The position numbers and the translations under genes are program-made. From Pseudomonas sp. R28(2017) (lineage in GTDB: Bacteria > Pseudomonadota > Gammaproteobacteria > Pseudomonadales > Pseudomonadaceae), in contig NZ_NEHW01000003.1 of NCBI RefSeq assembly GCF_002112505.1, positions 248,001-312,000 on the forward strand: DNA of 64,000 nucleotides. Reading direction: 5' to 3'. Below are positions 17,794 to 26,899 of this stretch, piece after piece; position 1 is the first letter of the stretch; every line of letters starts with the position of its first letter. A model generated the notes under the pieces. That model saw only the letters and a list, made by a program, of their open reading frames with translations, made no database searches and was not told where the DNA came from.

Positions 17794-18213
17794 TTATGGT
17801 TTGTGCGCGACGCGCTCGAGCAGCTCATGCAGCTGTTCAAGCTTGATGGACAACGCCTCAACGTCATGTTTAGACGGAATGCCAAGGCGATTCAAGGCGC
17901 GACCTACCCGTGCGTCGAAAGCTTTTTCGATCTTGTCGAGTTGAACTTCGACCTTGCCGCGGACGCGGCTGACTTCCTGAGTGGCTTCGTCGATCTGGTT
18001 GTTGGCGGCATCGAGCTCTTTGTCGATACGCTTCTTGCCGCGTTTCTCGACGCCTTCACCGGCTTTCACCAGCTCCTGGAAGTAGTCGGAACCTTCCTGG
18101 CCAACACGCGCATAGGCGCCGATGCCCGCCAGCCAGATCTTGCGCGCGTAGCCGCGCACCTCGCCCAGGGTGCTCTGGGCGTCTTCCTTTTTCTTCACAG
18201 TCACTTTGGCCAT
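17794..18213 (-). CDS. phaI: PhaI, phasin
   Basis: PhaI is a 139-residue granule-associated protein with the phasin motif YARKIWLAGIGAYARVGQEG, a charged amphipathic helix and a C-terminal leucine-zipper-like helix (VEALSIKLEQLHELLERV). It is the first gene of the phaI-phaF operon. Its N-terminal half aligns with the PhaF phasin domain, and it lacks the Ala/Lys/Pro tail. A probable PhaD operator lies 78-97 bases upstream of the ATG. Confidence 0.96.
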   Translation of the reverse strand: MAKVTVKKKEDAQSTLGEVRGYARKIWLAGIGAYARVGQEGSDYFQELVKAGEGVEKRGKKRIDKELDAANNQIDEATQEVSRVRGKVEVQLDKIEKAFDARVGRALNRLGIPSKHDVEALSIKLEQLHELLERVAHKP

Positions 18214-18290
18214 GCTCTGTACCTCATGCTCATGAGTGGAGGGAGGATGCGCCCATGGAGGTTGGGCTTGAGCACAAGGTAAAGAGGAAA

Positions 18291-18310
18291 ATTAGAATCC
18301 TCACCCTAAG
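18291..18310 (-). promoter_or_regulatory. Probable PhaD operator upstream of phaI
   Basis: On the minus strand this reads CTTAGG-N8-TCTAAT, matching TTTAGA-N8-TCTAAT upstream of phaC1 in half-site sequence and spacing. It overlaps a GAGGA-N9-TCCTC inverted repeat at 18284-18302. It is placed where a regulator of phaI transcription would act. Confidence 0.7.
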
Positions 18311-18325
18311 GCAAGGGCAGCCGCT

Positions 18326-18601
18326 TCACGCCAGGGCCTTGTCCAGGGCGCGCTCGATCTCGCCCTTGATGGTGCTGCTCATCATCGACAGCATCATGCC
18401 GAGCTTCAGCTCCACGCGGATGCTGTCGTCAAAGATGTGCACGCTGCCGTTGGCGCCGCTGCGCGCCACGTCGACCCGGTCACCGTTCCAGGTGGCCTTG
18501 AGGTCGTATTCGCGGCTGAGCTTGTCGACCAGCGCTTCGGCCTTGGCGCGGGCGGCATCGCGGCCGAGGGAGTGTTTGCGTTCGACGCTGATCTGGGTCA
18601 T
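18326..18601 (-). CDS. Polyhydroxyalkanoic acid system family protein
   Basis: This small 91-residue protein belongs to a family found next to PHA genes and also in some non-PHA genomes. It starts MTQISVERKHSLGRDAARAK and contains EYDLKATWNGDRVDV and a hydrophobic, methionine-rich stretch (LGMMLSMMSSTIKGEIERAL). Its role is unknown; the sequence resembles a START-like or small granule-region protein. It lies just upstream of phaI on the same strand, and its downstream gap holds the phaI operator, so it is probably a separate unit. AGGA precedes the ATG. Confidence 0.8.
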   Translation of the reverse strand: MTQISVERKHSLGRDAARAKAEALVDKLSREYDLKATWNGDRVDVARSGANGSVHIFDDSIRVELKLGMMLSMMSSTIKGEIERALDKALA

Positions 18602-18624
18602 GCGGGCGTTCCTGGGTATGTAGA

Positions 18625-18640
18625 CATAATCTGCATTATG
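18625..18640. promoter_or_regulatory. CATAAT-CTGC-ATTATG palindrome between divergent genes
   Basis: A perfect 6-4-6 inverted repeat lies 24 bases upstream of the PHA-system gene, in the divergent space before ubiE. It could be an operator or two overlapping -10 boxes (CATTATG and its complement). Confidence 0.35.
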
Positions 18641-18725
18641 CCCGCCCCTGCCCCATGGCACACCCCGCCAAGACAAATCCGCCCGTTCGCCCTAGAATGG
18701 CGGTAATTTTTTCCGGTGAAGCGAT

Positions 18726-19496
18726 ATGAACGACCAGCGCAAAGGCGACCACGCCGAACCCACCACCCATTTCGGCTACCAGGACGTCCCTGAAAGCCAG
18801 AAGGCGAAGAAAGTCGCAGAAGTATTCCACTCGGTGGCCGCCAAGTACGACCTGATGAACGACGTGCTCTCCGGCGGCATGCACCGCCTGTGGAAGCGGT
18901 TCACCATCGAGCTGTCGGGCGTGCGCGCCGGCAACCGCGTGCTGGACATCGCCGGTGGCACCGGCGACCTGGCCGCCAAGTTCTCGCGCCTGGTCGGCCC
19001 GACGGGCCAGGTGGTGCTGGCCGACATCAACGACTCGATGCTCAAGGTCGGCCGTGACCGCCTGCTCGACCGCGGCGTGGCCGGCAACATCGAATTCGTC
19101 CAGGCCGACGCCGAGAAGCTGCCGTTCCCTGACAACCACTTCGACTGCGTGACCATCGCCTTCGGCCTGCGCAACGTCACCCACAAGGACGAAGCCATCC
19201 GCTCGATGCTGCGTGTGCTCAAACCGGGCGGGCGCCTGTTGATCCTGGAGTTCTCCAAGCCGACCAACAAGCTGATGTCCAAGGCCTACGACGCCTACTC
19301 GTTCGCCTTCATGCCGCTGGCCGGCAAGCTGATCACCAATGATTCGGAAAGCTACCGTTACCTCGCCGAGTCGATCCGCATGCACCCGGACCAGGAAACC
19401 CTCAAGAGCATGATGGTCGAGGCCGGTTTCGACCGCGTCACCTACCACAACATGACCAGCGGCATCGTTGCCGTGCACCGGGGAATCAAGCCCTGA
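18726..19496 (+). CDS. ubiE: Ubiquinone/menaquinone C-methyltransferase UbiE
   Basis: UbiE methylates the quinone ring in ubiquinone synthesis using S-adenosylmethionine. The 256-residue protein has SAM motif [26 protein letters not shown], and family patterns [17 protein letters not shown] and [13 protein letters not shown]. It is the first gene of ubiE-ubiJ-ubiB. Its stop overlaps the ubiJ start (TGATG), so the three are translated together, as in many gammaproteobacteria. No irregular feature is seen. Confidence 0.97.
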   Translation: MNDQRKGDHAEPTTHFGYQDVPESQKAKKVAEVFHSVAAKYDLMNDVLSGGMHRLWKRFTIELSGVRAGNRVLDIAGGTGDLAAKFSRLVGPTGQVVLADINDSMLKVGRDRLLDRGVAGNIEFVQADAEKLPFPDNHFDCVTIAFGLRNVTHKDEAIRSMLRVLKPGGRLLILEFSKPTNKLMSKAYDAYSFAFMPLAGKLITNDSESYRYLAESIRMHPDQETLKSMMVEAGFDRVTYHNMTSGIVAVHRGIKP

Positions 19497-20119
19497 TGCT
19501 GCTGGCCGGGCTGCTCGCCAGTGTCGAACATGGCCTGAACCGCGTCCTGCGCATGGACAGCACGGCCTTGCCGCGGCTGGCCGCGCTGGAAGGCAAGGTC
19601 ATCGAGATCGACTGCCGCCAACCGGCCCTGCAGGTGTTCATCCTGCCCGATGAAGAAGGCCTGATGCTCGCCGCCCACTGGGAGGGCGAGGTCGACTGCA
19701 GCCTGCGCGCCCCGGCTGGCAGCCTGGTGCAACTGGCCGTGGCCAGTGACAAGACCGCCGTGCTGCACAGCCCGCAGGTCGAACTGCATGGCGACAGCGC
19801 CGTACTGCTGGACCTGTTCGGCGTGCTGCAGGACCTGGAGCTGGACTGGGAACACGAACTGCAGCGCTGGCTCGGGCCGGTGGCCATGGCGATGCTCGCC
19901 GGCCATATCCGCCTGCGTGCACGCTGGACCCGTCAGGGCCTGGCACGTTTCAGCCAGAACCTGTCCGAGTACCTGGCCGAGGAATCACGCACCCTGGTGG
20001 GCCAGCGCGAAGCCGAAGCCGCTTTCAGCGAGCTCGACACCCTCAAGCTCGATATCGAACGCCTCGAGGCGCGCCTGCTGCGCCTCTCCCGATCCCTTGA
20101 TACCAGCGATAACGCATGA
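19496..20119 (+). CDS. ubiJ: UbiJ, ubiquinone biosynthesis accessory protein (SCP2-like)
   Basis: This 207-residue protein has an N-terminal SCP2-like lipid-binding domain and a C-terminal helical coiled region (about residues 160-205). UbiJ works with UbiK in the soluble complex that finishes ubiquinone and helps to hold the hydrophobic intermediate. The sequence is variable in the family, but the place between ubiE and ubiB is diagnostic. It overlaps ubiE by one base and ubiB by four bases (ATGA). Confidence 0.9.
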   Translation: MLLAGLLASVEHGLNRVLRMDSTALPRLAALEGKVIEIDCRQPALQVFILPDEEGLMLAAHWEGEVDCSLRAPAGSLVQLAVASDKTAVLHSPQVELHGDSAVLLDLFGVLQDLELDWEHELQRWLGPVAMAMLAGHIRLRARWTRQGLARFSQNLSEYLAEESRTLVGQREAEAAFSELDTLKLDIERLEARLLRLSRSLDTSDNA

Positions 20120-21738
20120 AGCTGCTCGCCGTCCGCCGTCTTTTTCGCATCCAGCGTGTGGTGATCCGCTACCGTCTCGATGACCTGTTGTTCGATCAAC
20201 CCCTGCTGCCCTGGTGGCTGGCCAGCCTGCGCCTGCTGATGCCCTGGCGCTGGCTGCCGCGCAAACCTTCCGAGCTCAACCGTGGCGCGCGCCTGCGCCT
20301 GGCGCTGCAGGACCTGGGGCCGATCTTCATCAAGTTCGGCCAGTTGCTGTCCACGCGCCGCGACCTGCTGCCCACCGACATCGCCGACGAGCTGATGCTG
20401 CTGCAGGACCGCGTACCGCCGTTCGATCCGCAAAAAGCCGTGGCGATGATCGAAGATCAGCTCGGCGCCAAGGTCGGCGAAGTATTCAGCCGCTTCGACG
20501 TCGAGCCGCTGGCCTCGGCCTCGGTGGCCCAGGTGCATGCCGCCCGCCTCAAGACTGGCGAAGAGGTGGTGGTCAAGGTGGTTCGCCCGGGCCTCAAGCC
20601 AGTGATCGCCCAGGACCTGGCCTGGCTGTTCCTGATCGCCAAGGCCGCCGAACGCGCCTCGGCCGATGCCCGCCGCCTGCACCCGGTGGAAATCGTCGGC
20701 GACTACGAAAAGACCATTTACGACGAACTCGACCTGCTGCGCGAGGCGGCCAACGCCAGCCAGCTGCGGCGCAACTTCGAAGGTTCCGAGCTGATGTACG
20801 TGCCCCAGGTGTACTGGGACCTGTGCCGCCCCAAGGTACTGGTGATGGAGCGCATCTACGGCGTGCCGGTGACCGACATGGCGACCCTGGCCGACCAGCG
20901 TACTGACATGAAGATGCTGGCCGAGCGCGGCGTGGAGGTGTTCTTCACCCAGGTGTTCCGCGACAGCTTCTTCCACGCCGACATGCACCCGGGCAACATC
21001 TTCGTCAGCACGGTCAAGCCGTGGAGCCCGCAGTACATCGCCATCGACTGCGGCATCGTCGGCAGCCTCACCGCCGAGGACCAGGACTACCTGGCGCGCA
21101 ACCTGATCGCCTTCTTCAAGCGCGACTACCGCCGCGTTGCCCAGTTGCACATCGACTCGGGCTGGGTGCCGGCGCACACCAAGGTCAATGAATTCGAAGC
21201 GGCAATCCGCACCGTGTGCGAGCCGATCTTCGAAAAACCGTTAAAGGATATTTCCTTCGGCCAGGTGCTGATGCGCCTGTTCCAGACCGCACGGCGCTTC
21301 AACATGGAAGTCCAGCCGCAGCTGGTGCTGTTGCAGAAGACCCTGCTCAACATCGAAGGCCTGGGCCGCCAGCTGTACCCGGACCTGGACCTGTGGAGCA
21401 CCGCCAAGCCGTTCCTGGAGCGCTGGATGCGCGAGCGCATGAGCCCCAAGGCGGTCATCGGCAACCTGTACAGCCAGGCTGAACAGTTACCCCACCTGGC
21501 CGGCATGACCCGCGACCTGCTCGAGCGCTTGTCGCAGCCGCACCTGGAAGACCCGCAACTGCCGGAACGCCGTCGCCAGGGCGACCGCTGGGCGCTGCGC
21601 CTGCTCGGCGCCGGCCTGCTGGGCGGCGGCGCGGTGCTGGCCGCGGGTGCCGCCGAAACCGCCAGCCTGGCTGCTCCGGCCGCCTGGCCGGCATGGCTGA
21701 TGCTGGCTGCTGGCCTTTACCTGATCGTGCGCCAATAG
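20116..21738 (+). CDS. ubiB: UbiB, atypical kinase/ATPase of ubiquinone synthesis
   Basis: UbiB is a 540-residue ABC1/ADCK-like kinase-fold protein needed to make ubiquinone, probably by extracting membrane lipids for the soluble complex. It shows the family signature [16 protein letters not shown] (K-x-G-Q), an Ala-rich loop ([12 protein letters not shown]) in place of the usual kinase P-loop, and [12 protein letters not shown] with the catalytic and metal-binding residues. Two C-terminal membrane helices (about residues 495-538) are present ([19 protein letters not shown] and [15 protein letters not shown]). It ends the ubiE-ubiJ-ubiB operon. Confidence 0.96.
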   Translation: MKLLAVRRLFRIQRVVIRYRLDDLLFDQPLLPWWLASLRLLMPWRWLPRKPSELNRGARLRLALQDLGPIFIKFGQLLSTRRDLLPTDIADELMLLQDRVPPFDPQKAVAMIEDQLGAKVGEVFSRFDVEPLASASVAQVHAARLKTGEEVVVKVVRPGLKPVIAQDLAWLFLIAKAAERASADARRLHPVEIVGDYEKTIYDELDLLREAANASQLRRNFEGSELMYVPQVYWDLCRPKVLVMERIYGVPVTDMATLADQRTDMKMLAERGVEVFFTQVFRDSFFHADMHPGNIFVSTVKPWSPQYIAIDCGIVGSLTAEDQDYLARNLIAFFKRDYRRVAQLHIDSGWVPAHTKVNEFEAAIRTVCEPIFEKPLKDISFGQVLMRLFQTARRFNMEVQPQLVLLQKTLLNIEGLGRQLYPDLDLWSTAKPFLERWMRERMSPKAVIGNLYSQAEQLPHLAGMTRDLLERLSQPHLEDPQLPERRRQGDRWALRLLGAGLLGGGAVLAAGAAETASLAAPAAWPAWLMLAAGLYLIVRQ

Positions 21739-21810
21739 CCAGCCGCGCTGCTGGCTGGCACACTAGCGCAAAGGGCCCGGCACAGGAGCGGGCCCGCTTT
21801 GGAGTCGACG

Positions 21811-22203
21811 ATGAAAGACTGGCTGGACGAGATCAAGTGGAACAGCGACGGCCTGGTACCGGCGATCGCCCAGGACCACAAGACCGGACGCGTGCTGATG
21901 ATGGCCTGGATGAACCGCGAATCGCTGGCGCTGACCGCCGCCGAGCAACGCGCTATCTACTGGTCGCGTTCCCGTGGCAAGCTGTGGCGCAAGGGCGAAG
22001 AGTCCGGCCATGTGCAAAAGCTGCATGAAATGCGCCTGGACTGCGATGCCGACGTGATCATCCTGATGGTCGAGCAACTGGGCCATATCGCTTGCCATAC
22101 CGGCCGTGAAAGCTGCTTCTACCGCGTCTACGAAGACGGCCAGTGGAACACCGTCGACCCGGTTCTGAAAGACCCGGATGCCATCTACAGCGCAGGACAC
22201 TGA
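21811..22203 (+). CDS. hisI: Phosphoribosyl-AMP cyclohydrolase
   Basis: HisI opens the purine ring of phosphoribosyl-AMP in step three of histidine synthesis. The 130-residue protein has the metal-binding motif H-x-x-R-x-D-C-D-x-D ([10 protein letters not shown]) and the paired cysteines in [13 protein letters not shown]. The ATG follows GGAG by seven bases; an earlier in-frame TTG is not used. In pseudomonads hisI and hisE are separate genes next to tatABC, as here. The 72-base gap from ubiB holds two GC hairpins without a clear T run. Confidence 0.96.
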   Translation: MKDWLDEIKWNSDGLVPAIAQDHKTGRVLMMAWMNRESLALTAAEQRAIYWSRSRGKLWRKGEESGHVQKLHEMRLDCDADVIILMVEQLGHIACHTGRESCFYRVYEDGQWNTVDPVLKDPDAIYSAGH

Positions 22204-22204
22204 C

Positions 22205-22540
22205 ATGAGCGACACCCTCACCCGCCTGGCCGAAGTGCTCGAAGCGCGCAAGCAAGCGGCGCCCGACAGCTCCTACGTGGCCAGCCTGTACCACAAGGGC
22301 CTGAACAAGATCCTCGAAAAGCTCGGCGAAGAGTCCGTCGAGACCATCATCGCGGCCAAAGACGCCGCAGTGAGCAAGGATTACAGCGATGTCATCTATG
22401 AAACCGCAGACCTGTGGTTCCATAGCCTGGTCATGCTCAGCGCGCTGGGCCAGCATCCACAAGCCGTGCTGGATGAACTGGAGCGCCGTTTCGGGCTTTC
22501 CGGGCACGATGAAAAGGCCGCGCGAACGCCTTCGGCCTGA
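22205..22540 (+). CDS. hisE: Phosphoribosyl-ATP pyrophosphatase
   Basis: HisE removes pyrophosphate from phosphoribosyl-ATP, the step just before HisI. The 111-residue protein is an all-helical MazG-like enzyme with the metal-binding patterns [14 protein letters not shown] and [14 protein letters not shown]. It begins one base after the hisI stop codon, so the pair is coupled. The start [16 protein letters not shown] fits the family. Downstream are 76 bases and then tatA. Confidence 0.96.
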   Translation: MSDTLTRLAEVLEARKQAAPDSSYVASLYHKGLNKILEKLGEESVETIIAAKDAAVSKDYSDVIYETADLWFHSLVMLSALGQHPQAVLDELERRFGLSGHDEKAARTPSA

Positions 22541-22616
22541 CGTATTTTGGGCCCGCCTCCACAGGGGCCGCGTTGCCGGAACGATTTGCTGAACACACAT
22601 TTTTCAGGAGTACGAA

Positions 22617-22889
22617 ATGGGTATTTTTGACTGGAAACACTGGATCGTCCTGCTGGTCGTCGTCGTCCTGGTGTTCGGCACCAAGAAGCTGAAGAACTTC
22701 GGCAGCGACCTGGGCGAATCGATCAAGGGCTTCCGCAAGGCCATGAACGAAGAAGAGAACAAGCCGGCCGAGCAGACCCCGCCACCGGCCCAGCCAGTGC
22801 CGCCGGTGCAGAACACTGCCCAGCCGCAGCAAGGCCACACCATCGAGGGCCAGGCCCAGCCGGTCCAAGAGCCGCAGCGGAAAGACTGA
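22617..22889 (+). CDS. tatA: Sec-independent translocase TatA
   Basis: TatA builds the channel-like assembly of the twin-arginine translocase, which exports folded proteins across the inner membrane. The 90-residue protein has a short periplasmic N-terminus, one membrane helix ([13 protein letters not shown], about residues 9-21), the F-G hinge, an amphipathic helix ([21 protein letters not shown]) and an acidic then Gln/Pro-rich tail. AGGAG lies at the right spacing before the ATG. tatB begins three bases after the stop. Confidence 0.97.
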   Translation: MGIFDWKHWIVLLVVVVLVFGTKKLKNFGSDLGESIKGFRKAMNEEENKPAEQTPPPAQPVPPVQNTAQPQQGHTIEGQAQPVQEPQRKD

Positions 22890-22892
22890 GCC

Positions 22893-23258
22893 ATGTTCGG
22901 CATCAGCTTCAGCGAGCTGCTGCTCGTCGGCCTGGTCGCCCTGCTGGTGCTCGGCCCCGAGCGCCTGCCGGGTGCCGCGCGTACCGCGGGGCTGTGGATC
23001 GGGCGGCTGAAACGCAGCTTCAATGCGATCAAGATGGAGGTCGAGCGCGAAATCGGCGCCGACGATATCCGTCGCCAGCTGCATAACGAGCACATCCTGC
23101 AGATGGAAGAGGAAGCCAAGCGTATCCTCAACCCGCAGACACCGCCTGCACCGTCGCCAACCGCCACCCAGCCTGCCGCTGCGCCGACGGCAACACCGGT
23201 AGCACCGGCGGCCACGCCTGCACCGCCCGAACAGCCTCAACCGCCGCGAGCCCCATGA
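22893..23258 (+). CDS. tatB: Sec-independent translocase TatB
   Basis: TatB joins TatC to form the receptor for twin-arginine signal peptides. The 121-residue protein starts [21 protein letters not shown], a membrane helix with the family glutamate and G-P-E-R-L-P motif. A longer amphipathic helix ([20 protein letters not shown]) and an Ala/Pro/Thr-rich tail follow. The tail is low complexity and commonly differs between strains. Its last four bases overlap the tatC start (ATGA). Confidence 0.97.
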   Translation: MFGISFSELLLVGLVALLVLGPERLPGAARTAGLWIGRLKRSFNAIKMEVEREIGADDIRRQLHNEHILQMEEEAKRILNPQTPPAPSPTATQPAAAPTATPVAPAATPAPPEQPQPPRAP

Positions 23259-24046
23259 GCGAAAATCCGGAACACGACCAGCCGATGCCGCTGGTCTCGC
23301 ACCTGACCGAACTGCGTACCCGCCTGCTGCGCTGCGTGGCGGTCATTTTCCTGATCTTTGCCGGGCTGTTCTCGTTCGCCCAGCAGATCTACACCCTGGT
23401 GTCGGCGCCGCTGCGTGACCATCTGCCGGCCAACGCGACGATGATCGCCACCGACGTGGCCTCGCCGTTCCTGACGCCGTTCAAGCTGACCATGATCGTT
23501 TCGCTGTTCCTGGCGATCCCGTTCATCCTCCAGCAGATCTGGGGCTTCATCGCACCAGGCCTGTACCGCCATGAAAAGCGCATCGCCATTCCGCTGCTGG
23601 TGTCGAGCATCCTGCTGTTTTACGCCGGCATGGCCTTCGCCTATTTCCTGGTGTTCCCGCTGATGTTCAGCTTCTTCGCCAAGGCCACACCGGAAGGCGT
23701 GGCGATGATGACCGACATCGCCGCCTACCTCGACTTCGTCATGACGCTGTTCTTCGCCTTCGGTGTCGCCTTCGAGATCCCGGTGGCCGTGGTGCTGCTG
23801 GTGTGGATCGGCGTGGTCGACGTGAAGTACCTGAAGAAGGTTCGCCCGTACGTGATCATCGGCTGTTTCGTGGTCGGCATGATCCTCACCCCGCCAGACA
23901 TCTTCTCGCAGACGCTGCTGGCCGTGCCCATGTGGCTGCTGTTCGAGATCGGCGTGCTGTGCGGCAGCCTGATCCGCAAGCGCAGCCATGCCGAAGACGA
24001 AGCCACCAACGATCATAACGACCAGCCGCCAGCGACCCAGCCGTGA
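23255..24046 (+). CDS. tatC: Sec-independent translocase TatC
   Basis: TatC is the polytopic core of the Tat receptor. The 263-residue protein has six predicted membrane segments, for example [35 protein letters not shown] and [16 protein letters not shown]. It has the cytoplasmic N-terminal motif [11 protein letters not shown] and a conserved FE region (FGVAFEIPV). It completes tatABC and overlaps rsmE by four bases (GTGA), so the rRNA methylase gene is translated as part of the same unit. Confidence 0.97.
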   Translation: MSENPEHDQPMPLVSHLTELRTRLLRCVAVIFLIFAGLFSFAQQIYTLVSAPLRDHLPANATMIATDVASPFLTPFKLTMIVSLFLAIPFILQQIWGFIAPGLYRHEKRIAIPLLVSSILLFYAGMAFAYFLVFPLMFSFFAKATPEGVAMMTDIAAYLDFVMTLFFAFGVAFEIPVAVVLLVWIGVVDVKYLKKVRPYVIIGCFVVGMILTPPDIFSQTLLAVPMWLLFEIGVLCGSLIRKRSHAEDEATNDHNDQPPATQP

Positions 24047-24750
24047 ACCTGTTACTCCTTGAAGAGGCCGACTTCGTTTCGGCCGACCGTGTCGTTCTCG
24101 CTGATCGGCGCTTCACCCACATGCAGGACATCCACCGGGTCGCCGTGGGCGACACGCTGCGCGTGGGCCGCATCAACGGCCTGATGGGCAAGGCCACGGT
24201 GCTGCGCCTGGAAGCGCACGAAGCCGAGCTGCAGGTCGCCTTCGACCAGCAGCCCCCGGCAAAACTGCCGCTGACCCTGGTGCTGGCCGTGCCGCGACCG
24301 AAGATGCTGCGCCGGCTGTTCCAGACCGTGGCGACCCTGGGTGTGCCGCGGCTGATCCTGGTGAACAGCTACAAGGTCGAGAAAAGCTTCTGGCAAACGC
24401 CCTTTCTCAACCCTGAAACCATTCGCGAGAACCTGATTCTCGGCCTGGAGCAGGCCCGTGACACGGTGCTGCCCGAGGTGATCATCGAGAAGCGCTTCAA
24501 ACCGTTCGTCGAAGACCGCCTGCCTGCCCTCGCCGAAGGCACCCTCGGCCTGGTCGGCCACCCCGGCCCCTACCCGGCCTGCCCACGCGCCGTCGAGGGG
24601 CCCGTCACCCTGGCGATCGGGCCGGAAGGTGGCTGGATTCCCTATGAAGTGGACCTGCTCGGCAAGGCCGGCCTGGCACCCGTGCAGCTGGGTGATCGCA
24701 TCTTGCGTGTGGAAACCGCTGTAACTGCCTTGCTCTCAAGGATTTTCTGA
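24043..24750 (+). CDS. rsmE: 16S rRNA (uracil-1498-N3)-methyltransferase RsmE
   Basis: RsmE methylates U1498 in the decoding region of 16S rRNA. The 235-residue SPOUT-fold protein has the C-terminal knot motif LAIGPEGGW followed by [15 protein letters not shown]-like N-terminus ([17 protein letters not shown]) is also seen. It uses a GTG start that overlaps the tatC stop. After it comes a 100-base gap that holds the promoter of the next chemoreceptor gene. Confidence 0.96.
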   Translation: MNLLLLEEADFVSADRVVLADRRFTHMQDIHRVAVGDTLRVGRINGLMGKATVLRLEAHEAELQVAFDQQPPAKLPLTLVLAVPRPKMLRRLFQTVATLGVPRLILVNSYKVEKSFWQTPFLNPETIRENLILGLEQARDTVLPEVIIEKRFKPFVEDRLPALAEGTLGLVGHPGPYPACPRAVEGPVTLAIGPEGGWIPYEVDLLGKAGLAPVQLGDRILRVETAVTALLSRIF

Positions 24751-24772
24751 CGAGCGGGTCAAGTTCCTCCTA

Positions 24773-24799
24773 TAAAGTTTCCCCGCGGCAAGCCGATGG
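24773..24799 (+). promoter_or_regulatory. FliA (sigma-28) promoter for the first chemoreceptor
   Basis: TAAAGTTT (24773-24780), an 11-base spacer and GCCGATGG (24792-24799) match the flagellar sigma-28 consensus TAAAGTTT-N11-GCCGATAA almost exactly. It lies 52 bases before the ATG of the chemoreceptor gene. Motility genes under FliA commonly include chemoreceptors. Confidence 0.85.
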
Positions 24800-24850
24800 C
24801 GTTGGCAACACTACAATAATCCGTGCTGCCACGTTGCCGGGGAGTCGAAC

Positions 24851-26767
24851 ATGTACCAATGGTTTTCCCAATCGCTGGGGAATGTAAGCGTCAATCGCAA
24901 GTTGGGACTGGGCTTCGGCCTGGTGTTACTGCTGACCCTGGCCATCACCTTCACCGGTTGGCAAGGCCTGGACAGCGTCACCGCGCGTGGCGACAAGCTG
25001 GGCAACATTTCGGTGATCCACCAGTACACTCAGGAGCTGCGCATCGCCCGCCAGCACTACCAGCGTGACCGCAACGAGGCGGCTATCGGCGAGCTGGAAA
25101 AGGCCCTGGGCAATCTCGAGCGCCAGATCAGCTTCATGCTCGGGCAGATCGAGCAACCCACCGACCAGCAGCGCCTGCAACAGCAACAGGCGGCCGTGAG
25201 CCAGTACCTGCAGGCCTTCAACGACCTCAAGCAAGCCGCCCAGCGCCGCGAGGCCGCTCGCGGCGTACTGGGCGACAGCGCCGACAAGGCCGTCGAACTG
25301 ATCAGCCGGGTGCAGCAGCGCCTGCTTCAAAGCGGCGATATCAGCCAGTACCAAAATGCCGTGGCAGTCAGCGCGCTGGTGCAGCAGGCGCGCTTCCAGG
25401 TGCGTGGCTACACCTACAGCGGCAACGCCGAGTACCAGCAGACAGCCCTGACGGCCATCGACCAGGCCCTGGCCGAGCTCAAGGCACTGCCTGCCAGGTT
25501 GCCCGCCGAATACGCCGCCAGCCTTGATGATTCAGCCACCGCACTGGCCGCCTACCGTGATGCAGTGACCCAGTTCGGCACCGCCCAGAGCGCCAGCGAA
25601 CAGGCACTGCAACGCATGGCCGACCAGGGCACGGTACTGTTGCAGACCAGTGAGGCGATGACCGTTTCGCAGACCGAAGTGCGCGATGCTGGCACTGCCC
25701 AGGCCAAAGTCATGCTCGGCGGTGCCACGGCCCTGGCCTTGGTACTGGGCCTGCTCGCCGCCTGGGCGATTACCCGGCAGATCATCATCCCGCTGCGCCA
25801 GACCCTGGCCGCCGCTGAACGCGTGGCCAACGGCGACCTGCGCCAGGACTTGCATGCCACCCGCCGCGACGAACTCGGCCAGCTACAGTCCAGCATGCAG
25901 CGCATGACCCAGGGCCTGCGCGAGCTGATCGGGGGTATCGGCGATGGCGTGACGCAGATCGCCAGCGCCGCCGAAGAACTCTCTGCGGTCACCGAGCAGA
26001 CCAGCGCCGGAGTCAACAATCAGAAGGTCGAGACTGACCAGGTGGCGACCGCGATGAACGAGATGGCCGCCACCGTCCATGAAGTGGCGCGCAATGCCGA
26101 GCAGGCCTCTGAAGCTGCGGCAATGGCCGACCAACAGGCACGCGAGGGCGACCGTGTGGTTGGCGAGGCGGTCGCGCAGATCGAGCGCCTGGCCAGCGAG
26201 GTGGTCAATTCCAGCGAAGCGATGAACCAGCTCAAGGCCGAAAGCGACAAGATCGGCAGCGTGCTCGACGTGATCAAGTCGGTGGCCCAGCAGACCAACC
26301 TGCTGGCGCTCAATGCGGCCATCGAAGCGGCGCGTGCCGGTGAGGCAGGGCGAGGCTTTGCGGTGGTCGCCGACGAAGTGCGCAGCCTGGCCCAGCGCAC
26401 CCAGCAATCCACCGAAGAAATCGAAGAGCTGATCGCAGGCCTGCAGAGCGGTACCCAGCGGGTGGCCAGCGTGATGGACGCCAGCCGCCAGCTGACCGAC
26501 AGCAGCGTCGAACTGACCCGCCGCGCCGGCAACTCGCTGGAAACCATCACCCACACGGTGTCGTCGATCCAGGCCATGAACCAGCAGATCGCCACGGCCG
26601 CCGAGCAGCAGAGTGCCACGGCCGAAGAGATCAATCGCAGCGTGATGAACGTGCGCGATATCTCCGACCAGACCTCGGCGGCGAGCGAGGAGACTGCCAG
26701 CTCCAGCGTCGAACTGGCTCGCCTGGGCACCCACCTGCAAGGGTTGGTTGGGCGGTTCCGGCTCTGA
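24851..26767 (+). CDS. Chemoreceptor with HBM sensor domain (McpQ-like)
   Basis: This is a 638-residue methyl-accepting chemotaxis protein. TM1 lies at about residues 19-37 and TM2 at 287-307. The periplasmic region between them is about 245 residues and all-helical, fitting a helical bimodular (HBM) sensor as in P. putida McpS and McpQ, which sense organic acids. The sequence [12 protein letters not shown] (180-191) and arginines near 64-67 may form the ligand pocket. HAMP and a signalling hairpin ([19 protein letters not shown]) follow. By synteny it may be the citrate receptor McpQ, but that is not shown here. There is no CheR-binding pentapeptide at the end. Confidence 0.9.
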   Translation: MYQWFSQSLGNVSVNRKLGLGFGLVLLLTLAITFTGWQGLDSVTARGDKLGNISVIHQYTQELRIARQHYQRDRNEAAIGELEKALGNLERQISFMLGQIEQPTDQQRLQQQQAAVSQYLQAFNDLKQAAQRREAARGVLGDSADKAVELISRVQQRLLQSGDISQYQNAVAVSALVQQARFQVRGYTYSGNAEYQQTALTAIDQALAELKALPARLPAEYAASLDDSATALAAYRDAVTQFGTAQSASEQALQRMADQGTVLLQTSEAMTVSQTEVRDAGTAQAKVMLGGATALALVLGLLAAWAITRQIIIPLRQTLAAAERVANGDLRQDLHATRRDELGQLQSSMQRMTQGLRELIGGIGDGVTQIASAAEELSAVTEQTSAGVNNQKVETDQVATAMNEMAATVHEVARNAEQASEAAAMADQQAREGDRVVGEAVAQIERLASEVVNSSEAMNQLKAESDKIGSVLDVIKSVAQQTNLLALNAAIEAARAGEAGRGFAVVADEVRSLAQRTQQSTEEIEELIAGLQSGTQRVASVMDASRQLTDSSVELTRRAGNSLETITHTVSSIQAMNQQIATAAEQQSATAEEINRSVMNVRDISDQTSAASEETASSSVELARLGTHLQGLVGRFRL

Positions 26768-26809
26768 CAGTTCACTTCATGTGCTGAATTTTCCTACATA
26801 GTTTTCAGG

Positions 26810-26837
26810 TCAAGTCCTACAGGCCCTGAGCCGATGG
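26810..26837 (+). promoter_or_regulatory. FliA-like promoter for the second chemoreceptor
   Basis: TCAAGTCC (26810-26817), a 12-base spacer and GCCGATGG (26830-26837) resemble the sigma-28 promoter before the first receptor. The -35 is weaker and the spacer is one base longer. It lies 62 bases before the ATG. Confidence 0.55.
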
Positions 26838-26899
26838 GCAGGGATGGGATGCCGGCATCACGCCAGCACCCATCCCTACCCACAGGACGGAGACCTGCC

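Noticed and set aside
21739..21800. GC hairpins after ubiB as a terminator
   Set aside because: AGCCAGC/GCTGGCT and GGGCCC repeats can fold, but no T run follows and hisI begins at once.
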